NCBI GenBank assembly: GCA_910584085.1
Contig: CAJTZY010000003.1
Coordinates: 75,140-134,868 of the forward strand
Direction: 5' to 3'
Source: an uncultured Bacilli bacterium
GTDB lineage: Bacteria; Bacillota_I; Bacilli_A; RF39; UBA660
Length of the DNA stretch: 59,729 nucleotides
The notes below the pieces were generated by a model. That model made no database searches and was not told the origin of the DNA. It saw nothing but the letters and a program-made list of their open reading frames with translations. Shown here one piece after another: positions 45,132-52,177 of this stretch (position 1 is the stretch's first letter; every line of letters begins with the position of its first letter). The position numbers and the translations under genes were made by a program.

Positions 45132-45656
45132 ATGTATTTATATGAAATTTTAACATCAGACGATGTAGTTTCGTCTATAAAAGAAAAATTAGATTATATA
45201 TTAGAATTAATACCAGAAATAAAAAATATGATAGGATTTGAACATAAACATCCCCATCATCATTTAGATGTATGGGATCACACACTATTTGCATTAAGCT
45301 TATCAGAAAATGATTTTGAAATTAGATTATGTTTATTGTTGCACGATATAGGAAAACCCTTTTCGTATCAAGAAGGTGAAATAAGACATTTTAAAGATCA
45401 CCCTAAAGTGTCCTCAGAAATATCCAAAGATATTCTAACTAGGTTAAATTTTGATAAACAATTCATAGATGAAATTTGTTACTTAATTGAATTTCATGAT
45501 ACACCAATTACTGAAAATGATATTAAGAGTAATTATGAATTAAGCCTTAAGCTTTATAAAATTCAGTATTGTGATGCCCTTGCGCATAGTCCAGATAAAT
45601 TAGAAAAAAGAAAAGAATACTTAGTTAAAATAAAAAAGAAATTAGATAGTAAATAA
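45132..45656 (+). CDS. HD-domain phosphohydrolase
   Basis: The 174-residue product carries the metal-binding HD motifs: H in LDVWDHTL, LLHDIGKP (the HD pair), H in RHFKDHPKVS, and a further acidic residue near YCDALAH. Such single-domain HD proteins cleave nucleotides or related phosphates; the substrate is not shown. The ribosome-binding site is weak (GAAAGAATG). Confidence 0.85.
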   Translation: MYLYEILTSDDVVSSIKEKLDYILELIPEIKNMIGFEHKHPHHHLDVWDHTLFALSLSENDFEIRLCLLLHDIGKPFSYQEGEIRHFKDHPKVSSEISKDILTRLNFDKQFIDEICYLIEFHDTPITENDIKSNYELSLKLYKIQYCDALAHSPDKLEKRKEYLVKIKKKLDSK

Positions 45657-45712
45657 ATTTTTAAAATTAGTAGTTTTGTATTTAAAAATTATAATTTAAG
45701 GAAGGAAAAAAT

Positions 45713-46144
45713 ATGAATAAAGAACAATTTGAAAAAGAAAATATATTTGGATTAGGTACTACAAATAGTGCGTTTGCAAAATATTTTATTGGGGAATCTT
45801 ACTTAAATCCACTTAATAATCCTAAAGAATGTCCAGTTTTTTTAGCAAATGTAACATTTGAGCCAGGATGTAGAAATAATTGGCATATTCATAAGGCTTC
45901 AAAAGGTGGAGGACAGATACTTATTTGCATTGCTGGAGAAGGTTGGTATCAAGAAGAAAATTGTCCCCCACAATCACTTAAACCGGGAGATGTGGTTACG
46001 ATACCAGCTAATGTAAAACATTGGCATGGGGCAAAGGAGGATTCTTGGTTTAGCCATATCGCAGTTGAAGTACCAGGAGAAGATACATCTAATGAATGGT
46101 GTGAACCAGTAAGTGATGAAGAGTATGATAAGTTAGGTGATTAA
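45713..46144 (+). CDS. Cupin-domain protein
   Basis: The 143-residue single cupin has motif 1 NNWHIHKASKGGGQILICIAGEGWYQEE (metal ligands H, H and the later residues) and motif 2 LKPGDVVTIPANVKHWHGA. It belongs to the CMD-associated cupins of Firmicutes. An AAATT-N2-AATTT box at 45686 precedes AAGGAAGG. Two decayed 3'-terminal copies of this same family lie at 46701 and 47852. Confidence 0.87.
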   Translation: MNKEQFEKENIFGLGTTNSAFAKYFIGESYLNPLNNPKECPVFLANVTFEPGCRNNWHIHKASKGGGQILICIAGEGWYQEENCPPQSLKPGDVVTIPANVKHWHGAKEDSWFSHIAVEVPGEDTSNEWCEPVSDEEYDKLGD

Positions 46145-46145
46145 T

Positions 46146-46670
46146 GTGGGATTGAAAGTTGGCACAGTTAAATTAGAAAAATATGATTTTAATTGGGCAA
46201 ATGAATTTAATGAAGAAAAAGAAATTTTATTTAAAATATTTGGAGATATAGCAATAAAAATTGAACATATAGGTTCTACATCTATAGAGGGACTTTCTGC
46301 TAAACCAATTATTGATATTGCTATTGCAGTAAATAAATTAGAAGATTTTGAAAAAGTAAAAAGCTATTTTGAAAAGGAACCATATTCAATCAAAGAGAAT
46401 TCTGTTAATGATGAAATCTTAGTTAGAAAGGGTTCTGAAGATAATCGCACTCATTTTATTCACATAATGGAATTAAATAGTAAAAGGTATCAAGACACAA
46501 TTATTTTTAGAGATTATTTAAAATATAATATAGATACTTTAAAAGCGTACGAAAAATTAAAGAAAGATTTAGCAAATAAATATTCAAATAATAGAAAGAT
46601 GTATACAGCTTCTAAAAATGACTTTATACAAAAAGTAATAGAGACGGCTTATGAAGAACAAATAGAATGA
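46146..46670 (+). CDS. GrpB family (UPF0157) nucleotidyltransferase-like protein
   Basis: The 174-residue product has the GrpB hallmark KIEHIGSTSIEGLSAKPIIDI and a helical C-terminus ending KKDLANKYSNNRKMYTASKNDFI. The fold is a minimal nucleotidyltransferase. I chose GTG 46146, which has AGGTGATT at proper spacing just inside the cupin stop; a GTG at 46137 is also possible. No ATG fits the frame. Confidence 0.85.
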   Translation: MGLKVGTVKLEKYDFNWANEFNEEKEILFKIFGDIAIKIEHIGSTSIEGLSAKPIIDIAIAVNKLEDFEKVKSYFEKEPYSIKENSVNDEILVRKGSEDNRTHFIHIMELNSKRYQDTIIFRDYLKYNIDTLKAYEKLKKDLANKYSNNRKMYTASKNDFIQKVIETAYEEQIE

Positions 46671-46674
46671 TTAC

Positions 46675-46706
46675 ACAGGCTTGCATAAATTCCAGCCTCC
46701 TATCAG
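46675..46706 (+). repeat. 32-bp direct repeat, copy 1 (copy 2 at 47826-47857)
   Basis: The two copies share 28 of 32 bases, and all four differences are transitions. They begin ACAGG and end TATCAG or TATCAA, and lie on both sides of the ORF6N gene. Each is joined to a decayed cupin 3' end. Confidence 0.8.
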
Positions 46707-46895
46707 GAATATGGAAAAGATGTAGTTGAATTAAAACCGGGGATGGTAATTACAATTCCAGCTAATGTAAAACACTGGTATGGAGCAAAGACAGATTTAT
46801 GGTTCAGCCATATAGCAGTAGAAGTACCAGGAGAAAATACATCTAATGAATGGTGTGAACCAGTAAGTGATGAAGAGTATAATAATCTATGTTAA
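46701..46895 (+). pseudogene. 5'-truncated cupin copy
   Basis: The frame opens at YQEYGKDVVELKPGMV and continues as ITIPANVKHWYGAK, WFSHIAVEVPGENTSNEW and CEPVSDEEYNNLC before its stop. This matches the last 65 residues of the cupin at 45713. The metal-binding motif 1 is missing, and there is no start codon or ribosome-binding site. Confidence 0.88.
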
Positions 46896-46935
46896 AATAT
46901 AATTATAAAATTAAGAATATCAGGAGGTTAAAAGA

Positions 46936-47823
46936 ATGAATGAGGTTATCACAAAAGAGGAAATAGAAATTGAAAATTTAATTTATGAGGTAAGAGGAAA
47001 GCAAGTAATGCTTGATAGTGATTTAGCGATTCTTTATGAATGTGCTAATGGAACTAAAACAATTAATCAGGCTGTTAGTCGTCATTTAGATAGATTTCCT
47101 GAAGATTTTTATTTTCAACTAACAAAAGATGAGTATTTAAACTTGAAGTCCCAAGTTGGGACTTCAAGTTTAAAAGAATATGGTGGCGTTAGGAAAATGC
47201 CATTTGTTTTTACAGAACAAGGAGTAGCAATGCTTGCAACAATACTTAGAACAGAAGTAGCATCCCAAATAAGCATTACAATTATGCGCGCTTTTGTTGC
47301 AATGCGTAAGTATATTTCATCTAATTTAATTGAACAAAAGTATATAAATAATTTAGTTTTAGAAGACCACGAAAAAATAAAAGTACTAGAAACATCTTTT
47401 AACAAATTAGAAGAGAGAAGAAAAACAAATGAAATATATTTTAATGGTCAAATATATGATGCTTATTCTAAAATACAAGGAATATTTAAAAGTGCTACTA
47501 GAAAACTAATAATAATTGATGCATATGCAGATAGTACAATATTAGATATTATTAAAAGATTAGATGTGAATGTAGTAATTATAACTAAAAAAGATAATCT
47601 GCTTACTAAACAAGACATTATAAAATATAATAAACAATATCATAATTTAAAAGTTGTTTATGATAATACATTTCATGATAGATATTTTATAATCGATAAT
47701 AATATTTTTTATCACTGTGGAGCTAGTATTAATAGAATAGGATATAAAACCTTTTCGATAACTTTGATTGGTGATGTGGAAGTGTGTAAGTTGTTAATAG
47801 ATAAAATAGATAAAGTTATATAA
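46936..47823 (+). CDS. ORF6N-domain protein with PLD-like C-terminus
   Basis: The 295-residue product has an N-terminal ORF6N DNA-binding domain (about 10-115). Visible are GKQVMLDSDLAILYECANGT, FPEDFYFQLTKDEY, KMPFVFTEQGVAMLATIL and IMRAFVAMRKY. A coiled region follows, then a phospholipase-D-like segment (about 180-290) with HDRYFIIDNNIFYHCGASIN, resembling HxK-x4-D...GS.N with R in place of K. ORF6N proteins are phage-type antirepressors now common in gut bacterial chromosomes. The start has AGGAGG. The gene lies between two cupin remnants. Confidence 0.88.
   Translation: MNEVITKEEIEIENLIYEVRGKQVMLDSDLAILYECANGTKTINQAVSRHLDRFPEDFYFQLTKDEYLNLKSQVGTSSLKEYGGVRKMPFVFTEQGVAMLATILRTEVASQISITIMRAFVAMRKYISSNLIEQKYINNLVLEDHEKIKVLETSFNKLEERRKTNEIYFNGQIYDAYSKIQGIFKSATRKLIIIDAYADSTILDIIKRLDVNVVIITKKDNLLTKQDIIKYNKQYHNLKVVYDNTFHDRYFIIDNNIFYHCGASINRIGYKTFSITLIGDVEVCKLLIDKIDKVI
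47136..47174. repeat. 39-bp perfect palindrome within the ORF6N gene
   Basis: Two 19-bp arms (47136-47154 and 47156-47174) around one G are exact reverse complements. The sequence runs from TTTAAACTTG through CCCAAGTTGGG to CAAGTTTAAA. It codes for LNLKSQVGTSSLK, between the two halves of the ORF6N domain. Confidence 0.95.
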
Positions 47824-47851
47824 AAACAGGTTTGCATAAATTCCAGTCTCT

Positions 47852-47935
47852 TATCAAGAGGAAGGAAAAGAATCAGTTAGTTTAACTACGGTAAAGTAAT
47901 TACAATACCTGCAAATGTGTATTATTTATAATAGA
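47852..47935 (+). pseudogene. Second decayed cupin 3' remnant
   Basis: After the second 32-bp repeat the DNA still reads YQEEGKESVSL and, after a frameshift, a version of VITIPANV. It then loses similarity near 47935. It is more decayed than the copy at 46701. From 47936 to 48185 I see no gene, only AT-rich DNA. Confidence 0.75.
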
Positions 47936-48185
47936 ACAAAAAAATACCACAATTATGTTTTAATAAAATCTTTAAAACTCATTTTATTTTAGATAAAATA
48001 TTGGTAACTATAAGATAAAAATAACAATAGTTCCTGCGATTGATTTAGAAAATAATATAGAAAATAACTTAATTTTATTAACTGTTAATTTATTGTTTAT
48101 GTTACTATACTTTTTAAAAATATAAGTTTATGAGTTCAAGGTTATTTTAATATAGATATTAATTAAATATAGGAGGAGTAAATAC

Positions 48186-48590
48186 ATGGTCGATGAATAT
48201 TTAGATACAGAAAAATCGTATAAAAGGTTAAAAGAGGAATTCAATTTACATAAAAGATTAATTATAGCTTATGATTTGGATAGTACCGTTTTTGACTATC
48301 ATCATACAAATGCTTCATATGAAATGGTTAAAGATTTGATTAGAAAATATAAAAAATACGCTTATTTTATAGTTTTTACATCATCAGAACCTGATAGATA
48401 TGAAGAAATAAAAGAAATATTAAAGAAAGAAAATTTACCATACGATTCTATTAATGATGATGCACCATTTATTCCATTTAAAGGAAGAAAAGTTTATTAT
48501 AATATATTATTAGATGATCGCGCAGGATTAAATCAAACATATAATGAACTATTAAGACTTTACAATGAAGTAATTATAAATTTAGAGTAG
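48186..48590 (+). CDS. HAD-like phosphatase domain protein
   Basis: The 134-residue product has IIAYDLDSTVFDY, matching the HAD motif I DxDxT/V, and FIVFTSSEPDRYEEI, matching motif II (T/S). NILLDDRAGL matches motif IV (DD). The cap domain is minimal. Substrate unknown; similar short HAD proteins occur in phages and gut Firmicutes. GGAGGAG precedes the ATG. Confidence 0.78.
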   Translation: MVDEYLDTEKSYKRLKEEFNLHKRLIIAYDLDSTVFDYHHTNASYEMVKDLIRKYKKYAYFIVFTSSEPDRYEEIKEILKKENLPYDSINDDAPFIPFKGRKVYYNILLDDRAGLNQTYNELLRLYNEVIINLE

Positions 48591-48684
48591 TATGATATGA
48601 ATTAATGTGTAAATATAAAACACTTAATAATTCTTATGAATATAAATAATATAGACTAAAATAATAATAAATTTTATAAAATAG

Positions 48685-48713
48685 TTGACAATTAAAAACA
48701 AATATAATACAAT
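48685..48713 (+). promoter_or_regulatory. Sigma-A promoter of the guanidine-IV leader
   Basis: TTGACA (48685-48690), exactly 17 bp, and TACAAT (48708-48713) place the start near 48720. Confidence 0.88.
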
Positions 48714-48722
48714 TACTATTGT

Positions 48723-48734
48723 TTGTTTAAACAA
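48723..48734. promoter_or_regulatory. Operator-like palindrome at the transcription start
   Basis: TTGTTTAAACAA is a perfect 12-bp palindrome at about +4 to +15. Its half-site (TTGTTT/AAACAA) also forms the inverted repeat at 51457-51471 before the divergent TetR gene, so that regulator may act here too. Confidence 0.6.
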
Positions 48735-48753
48735 CAAAAAATTATATATGTTC

Positions 48754-48860
48754 ATCGGAGGACAGGGGCATCGCAATGCCAAGGTTTGATTAATAAATCT
48801 TCTGTCGATAAAGATGTCGAGTGCGCTCGGTAATATTTAAAAATATTCCGGGCTTTTTTT
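48754..48860 (+). promoter_or_regulatory. Guanidine-IV (mepA motif) riboswitch
   Basis: The leader has GGAGGACAGGGG before hairpin GGCAT-CGCA-ATGCC (48767-48780) and AAGGT after it, enclosed by GACAG/CTGTC (48761-48765 with 48802-48806). A second hairpin GAG-TGCG-CTC (48819-48828) carries a loop complementary to CGCA, giving the loop-loop contact expected for the guanidine-IV class. The 3' half of that hairpin is also part of the terminator stem, so ligand binding should prevent termination. A MATE pump gene lies downstream, as is usual for this motif. Confidence 0.85.
48825..48860 (+). terminator. Riboswitch-controlled terminator
   Basis: GCTCGG-T-AATATT pairs with AATATTCCGGGC around a TAAA loop (one G-U pair, one bulge), and seven T residues follow. 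GCTC also belongs to the second hairpin of the riboswitch, giving a switch. Confidence 0.88.
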
Positions 48861-48871
48861 AGGAGGTAAAA

Positions 48872-49486
48872 ATGAATAAAATTATTACAATTAGTAGGGA
48901 GTTTGGTTCAGGTGGAAGAGAGATTGGTAAGAGACTAGCAGAAAAATTAAACTTTGCTTATTATGATAGTGAAATTATAAATTTATTAACAAAAGAAACA
49001 GGAAAGACGGAAGAATATATAGAAAATATTTCTGAAAATGGAATTTATCCTTATGCTTTTCAATTTGCAAAATCTTTTTCTATGTATTCAAAAATACAAA
49101 AAGATCAAACAAAAATCTTAGTAGCTCAGCAAAAAATATTAAAACAAATAGCAGAAAAGGGCAACTGTGTTATTGTAGGCAGAGGAGCAGATGTAATTTT
49201 AAAATCGTATAACCCTATGAATATATTTGTTTATGCAAATACGGAGTCTAAAATTATGCGTTGTAAGAATAAAAGAAATGATGAATTATTAACCGATAAT
49301 GAACTAGAAAAAAAGATAAAAGATATAGATAAAGAAAGAATAGAATATCATAATATAATTTCTAATTTAGACTGGGGCAAAAAAGAAAATTATCATCTAT
49401 GCATTAATACATCAAATTTAAATATAAAAGATATTATATCCCCACTTGCTAAGTATATAGAAAAATATTTTGGGAGGGATAAATAA
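48872..49486 (+). CDS. Cytidylate-kinase-like family protein
   Basis: The 204-residue protein has the cytidylate_kin2 pattern: ITISREFGSGGREIGKRLAEKL (P-loop variant), YYDSEIINLLTKETG and CVIVGRGADVIL. The C-terminal lid region follows with RCKNKRNDELLTDNELEKKI. Family members are P-loop kinases of unknown substrate, distinct from CMP kinase Cmk. It lies first in the riboswitch operon and overlaps the MATE start by 1 nt. AGGAGG lies right after the terminator T-run. Confidence 0.87.
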   Translation: MNKIITISREFGSGGREIGKRLAEKLNFAYYDSEIINLLTKETGKTEEYIENISENGIYPYAFQFAKSFSMYSKIQKDQTKILVAQQKILKQIAEKGNCVIVGRGADVILKSYNPMNIFVYANTESKIMRCKNKRNDELLTDNELEKKIKDIDKERIEYHNIISNLDWGKKENYHLCINTSNLNIKDIISPLAKYIEKYFGRDK

Positions 49487-50814
49487 TGATTGGTTTATCT
49501 GAACATTTCTCATATAAAAAACTTATTAAATTTACACTACCAACAAACATAATGATGATATTTACTTCTATTTATGGAGTAGTAGATGGTATATTTGTTT
49601 CTAATGTTGTAGGAAGTAATGCCTTCGCGGGAGTTAATCTAATTATGCCTGCTATAATGATTCTAGGATCTGTTGGATTTATGATAGGTACAGGTGGAAG
49701 TGCATTAGTATCCAAAACAATTGGAGAAGGTGATAAAGAAAAATCAAAAAAATATTTCTCTATGCTTATATATTTAGTGTTAATTGCAGGAATTATTCTT
49801 TCACTAATCGGGTTCATATGTATTAAACAGATTGCAATACTTTTAGGTGCCAAAGATGATTTAGTTAACATTTGTGTGACATATGGAAGAGTTTTAATTG
49901 TTGCATTACCATTTTTCCTATTGCAAAATTGCTTTCAAAGTTTTTTGATAGTAGCTGAAAAACCAAAAATGGGACTTATTATTTCAATTGTTGCAGGAGT
50001 AATAAATATGGTTTTTGACTTCATATTTATATATGTGTTTAAAATGGGAGTCTTTGGGGCAGCACTTGCAACAGGTCTAAGTCAAGTATTTGGTGGCGTT
50101 TTTCCTTTAATATTTTTTATTCGTAAAAATAATACAAACTTGAAATTAATAAAAACTAAATTTGAACTTAAGCCACTTTTAAATGCTTGCGCTAATGGGT
50201 CAAGTGAGATGGTAACAAATATTTCAATGTCACTCGTAAATATGTTATATAATTTACAATTAATGAAATATGCAGGTTCTAATGGTGTAGTTGCCTATGG
50301 AATCATTATGTATGTAGGATTTATTTTCTCTGGTACATACTTAGGTTATTCAATAGGTTCTTCACCTATAATTAGCTATCACTATGGGGCGGGAAATACT
50401 AAGGAATTAAAAAGTTTATTTAAAAAAAGTCTAAAATTAATTATTATAACTTCCGTAGTTATGACGCTATGTGCAGAAGTATTATCTAAACCACTTGCCA
50501 GTATTTTTGTAAGTTATGATAAGGCTTTACTAAATATGACAACTACTGCAATAAGATTATTTTCACTATCCTATATTATTAGTGGTATAAATATATTTTC
50601 ATCATCATTCTTTACTGCTTTAAATAACGGATTAGTATCTGCAATTATATCATTTTTAAGAACATTATTGTTTCAAATTACAATGATATTTATTCTACCA
50701 GCAATATTTGAATTAAATGGTATTTGGCTATCAGTTGTTGTTGCAGAGATATTATCATTAATAGTAAGCATAATATTTTTAATTACAAATAGGAAAAAAT
50801 ATAAGTATGCTTAG
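49486..50814 (+). CDS. MATE family efflux transporter (MepA-like)
   Basis: The 442-residue membrane protein has about 12 helices. Conserved segments are VDGIFVSNVVGSNAFAGVNL, MIGTGGSALVSKTIGEGD, ATGLSQVFGGVFPLI and SPIISYHYGAGN. It is of the MepA subgroup that expels cationic compounds by H+ or Na+ antiport. The guanidine-IV leader upstream suggests expression when guanidine accumulates, so export of guanidine or a related cation is plausible. Translation is coupled to the kinase-like gene. Confidence 0.92.
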   Translation: MIGLSEHFSYKKLIKFTLPTNIMMIFTSIYGVVDGIFVSNVVGSNAFAGVNLIMPAIMILGSVGFMIGTGGSALVSKTIGEGDKEKSKKYFSMLIYLVLIAGIILSLIGFICIKQIAILLGAKDDLVNICVTYGRVLIVALPFFLLQNCFQSFLIVAEKPKMGLIISIVAGVINMVFDFIFIYVFKMGVFGAALATGLSQVFGGVFPLIFFIRKNNTNLKLIKTKFELKPLLNACANGSSEMVTNISMSLVNMLYNLQLMKYAGSNGVVAYGIIMYVGFIFSGTYLGYSIGSSPIISYHYGAGNTKELKSLFKKSLKLIIITSVVMTLCAEVLSKPLASIFVSYDKALLNMTTTAIRLFSLSYIISGINIFSSSFFTALNNGLVSAIISFLRTLLFQITMIFILPAIFELNGIWLSVVVAEILSLIVSIIFLITNRKKYKYA

Positions 50815-50824
50815 GTAAAAAAAT

Positions 50825-50860
50825 AAAAATAAGAATAAATTTTTAGATATTCTTATTTTT
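50825..50860. terminator. Bidirectional terminator between MATE and TetR genes
   Basis: A perfect 13-bp stem (AAAAATAAGAATA with TATTCTTATTTTT) has A- and T-runs on both sides and lies between converging genes. Confidence 0.88.
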
Positions 50861-51370
50861 ATATTCTTCTTTTATAATTGATTCTATTTCTTCTGGAGAT
50901 TCTTTGCATCCATTATATAGCCATTTTTTTATAACAGCATTAAAACCAGACATAAAAAATTCAATATGATAATCTATGTGTTTATCATCATATATTGACT
51001 TAGAAAGGTTAGTATCCCACTCTTTAATAATAAAATATTTATCCATTTCTAATTTAAAATATGTTCTATAAAATATTTGATTTTCTTTTATGTGTTTAAA
51101 AAGTTTTAGAAAATCATTTGAATTAATATTATTCTTTCTTTCTTCTTTATATAGAGAATAAACCTCAGTTTCTAACTTTTTTGCTATCTTATCAGCTAAA
51201 TCATATATATCCACATAATTAGCATAAAAAGTTGAACGATTTAATTTTGCTCGTTTGCAGATATCCGTTACGGATATTTCATTTATTTCCTTAGTTTGAA
51301 TTAACTCTATAAATATTTTTTCAATCCTTTGCTTAGAATCTTTTCTTCTCATATTATTTGCTATATTCAC
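50843..51370 (-). CDS. TetR/AcrR family regulator
   Basis: The 175-residue product has the TetR HTH (about 28-48, ISVTDICKRAKLNRSTFYANY), followed by a C-terminal domain of the TetR_C_7/DhaS-like type (FYRTYFKLEMDKYF, FFMSGFNAVIKKWL). The start codon appears to be GTG 51370 with GGAG 8 nt upstream; an in-frame ATG is 18 nt further in but has no ribosome-binding site. Its promoter -35 (TTGTTT) overlaps the inverted repeat at 51457, so it is probably autoregulated. Confidence 0.88.
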   Translation of the reverse strand: MNIANNMRRKDSKQRIEKIFIELIQTKEINEISVTDICKRAKLNRSTFYANYVDIYDLADKIAKKLETEVYSLYKEERKNNINSNDFLKLFKHIKENQIFYRTYFKLEMDKYFIIKEWDTNLSKSIYDDKHIDYHIEFFMSGFNAVIKKWLYNGCKESPEEIESIIKEEYKNKNI

Positions 51371-51431
51371 ATTACCACTCCATTATTCCAACACATGTGT
51401 ATAAATTGATGATTGTTTCTTTTCCTCATAA

Positions 51432-51474
51432 ATATTATACTATTATTGTATTAAACAAACAAGCGTTGTTTATA
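51432..51474. promoter_or_regulatory. Divergent promoters with shared TetR operator
   Basis: AAACAA-GCG-TTGTTT (51457-51471) is a perfect inverted repeat. On the minus strand TTGTTT, 17 bp and TATAAT drive the TetR gene. On the plus strand TTGTAT (51446-51451), 17 bp and TTTATA (51469-51474) would drive 51492. The operator covers both. Confidence 0.75.
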
Positions 51475-51491
51475 AAAAAGGAGGAAAATAT

Positions 51492-51719
51492 ATGTCAAAA
51501 ATAGTTGATGCAAACAAGAAAATTGAGAAGGCAGTAGTTGGTGGATACAAAAAAGTAGAAGAAACAGTAGTCAGTGGGTACAAAAAAATTGAGGATAAGT
51601 TTGTTGATACCTTCTTAAAAAAAGATGGTGAGACAATTGAAGAAGCAAAGACAAGATTAAATCATGAACAAGAAGAAATGAAAAAGAAAAATGATAAATT
51701 AATAGGAAAGGATAATTAA
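51492..51719 (+). CDS. Small repetitive helical protein (75 aa)
   Basis: The product contains three imperfect copies of an 11-residue helical unit (KKIEKAVVGGY, KKVEETVVSGY, KKIEDKFVDTF) and a charged tail. It is probably an amphipathic helix lying along the membrane or another surface. Homologous small proteins with GYKKIE repeats occur in Firmicutes beside TetR genes; no function is proved. AAGGAGG precedes the ATG. It is divergent from the TetR gene and shares its operator. Confidence 0.72.
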   Translation: MSKIVDANKKIEKAVVGGYKKVEETVVSGYKKIEDKFVDTFLKKDGETIEEAKTRLNHEQEEMKKKNDKLIGKDN

Positions 51720-51721
51720 TT

Positions 51722-52108
51722 ATGAAAAAAGAAACATTAATTCAAATTATTTTAGGAACTATTGGAGGTTTAGTATTTGCAATTGGAATGTGTATGTGTT
51801 TAATTCCTGAATGGGATTTATTTAAAACAGGTATAGTGGTAGCAGTTATAGGATTTATTATTTTACTATGTATTATACCTGTGTATCGTTCTAATCATCC
51901 TAAGAAGTCACATGGAAAAGTAAATCTTGGAATAGTATTTACTTGGACTATCGGTGTTATAGGTGCATTAATCATGGGATTTGGTATGAGCAAAGTTATG
52001 GTAGGTAATCCAAGTAGTACAGACTTATTAATTGGTATTGTAACAGGAATTGTTGGACTTTTAATTTGTGTATTAAATTACCCAATATATGCATACTTAA
52101 AAAAATAG
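51722..52108 (+). CDS. Four-helix membrane protein (128 aa)
   Basis: Four membrane helices are visible (about 7-28, 35-55, 69-88 and 99-122), with Gly-rich segments (GTIGGLVFAIGMC, GVIGALIMGFGMS) typical of close helix packing. Family unknown. It starts 2 nt after the repeat protein and is probably in the same TetR-controlled operon, forming a likely pair with it. Confidence 0.7.
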   Translation: MKKETLIQIILGTIGGLVFAIGMCMCLIPEWDLFKTGIVVAVIGFIILLCIIPVYRSNHPKKSHGKVNLGIVFTWTIGVIGALIMGFGMSKVMVGNPSSTDLLIGIVTGIVGLLICVLNYPIYAYLKK

Positions 52109-52118
52109 TAAGTTTATT

Positions 52119-52145
52119 TGGAAGATTTAATTCTTCCATTTTTTC
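52119..52145 (+). terminator. Terminator of the TetR-controlled pair
   Basis: TGGAAGA (52119-52125) pairs with TCTTCCA (52132-52138) and T6 follows. Confidence 0.88.
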
Positions 52146-52154
52146 TGTTATAAT
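52146..52154 (+). promoter_or_regulatory. Extended -10 promoter
   Basis: TGTTATAAT lies 24 bp before the start of the gene at 52178, directly after the terminator T-run. Confidence 0.65.
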
Positions 52155-52177
52155 TTATAGTATGGAGTTGAATAAGA

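Noticed and set aside
46936..47823. ORF6N and BRO genes as part of a prophage
   Set aside because: No integrase, terminase, capsid or lysis genes are nearby, and both lie among ordinary chromosomal genes.
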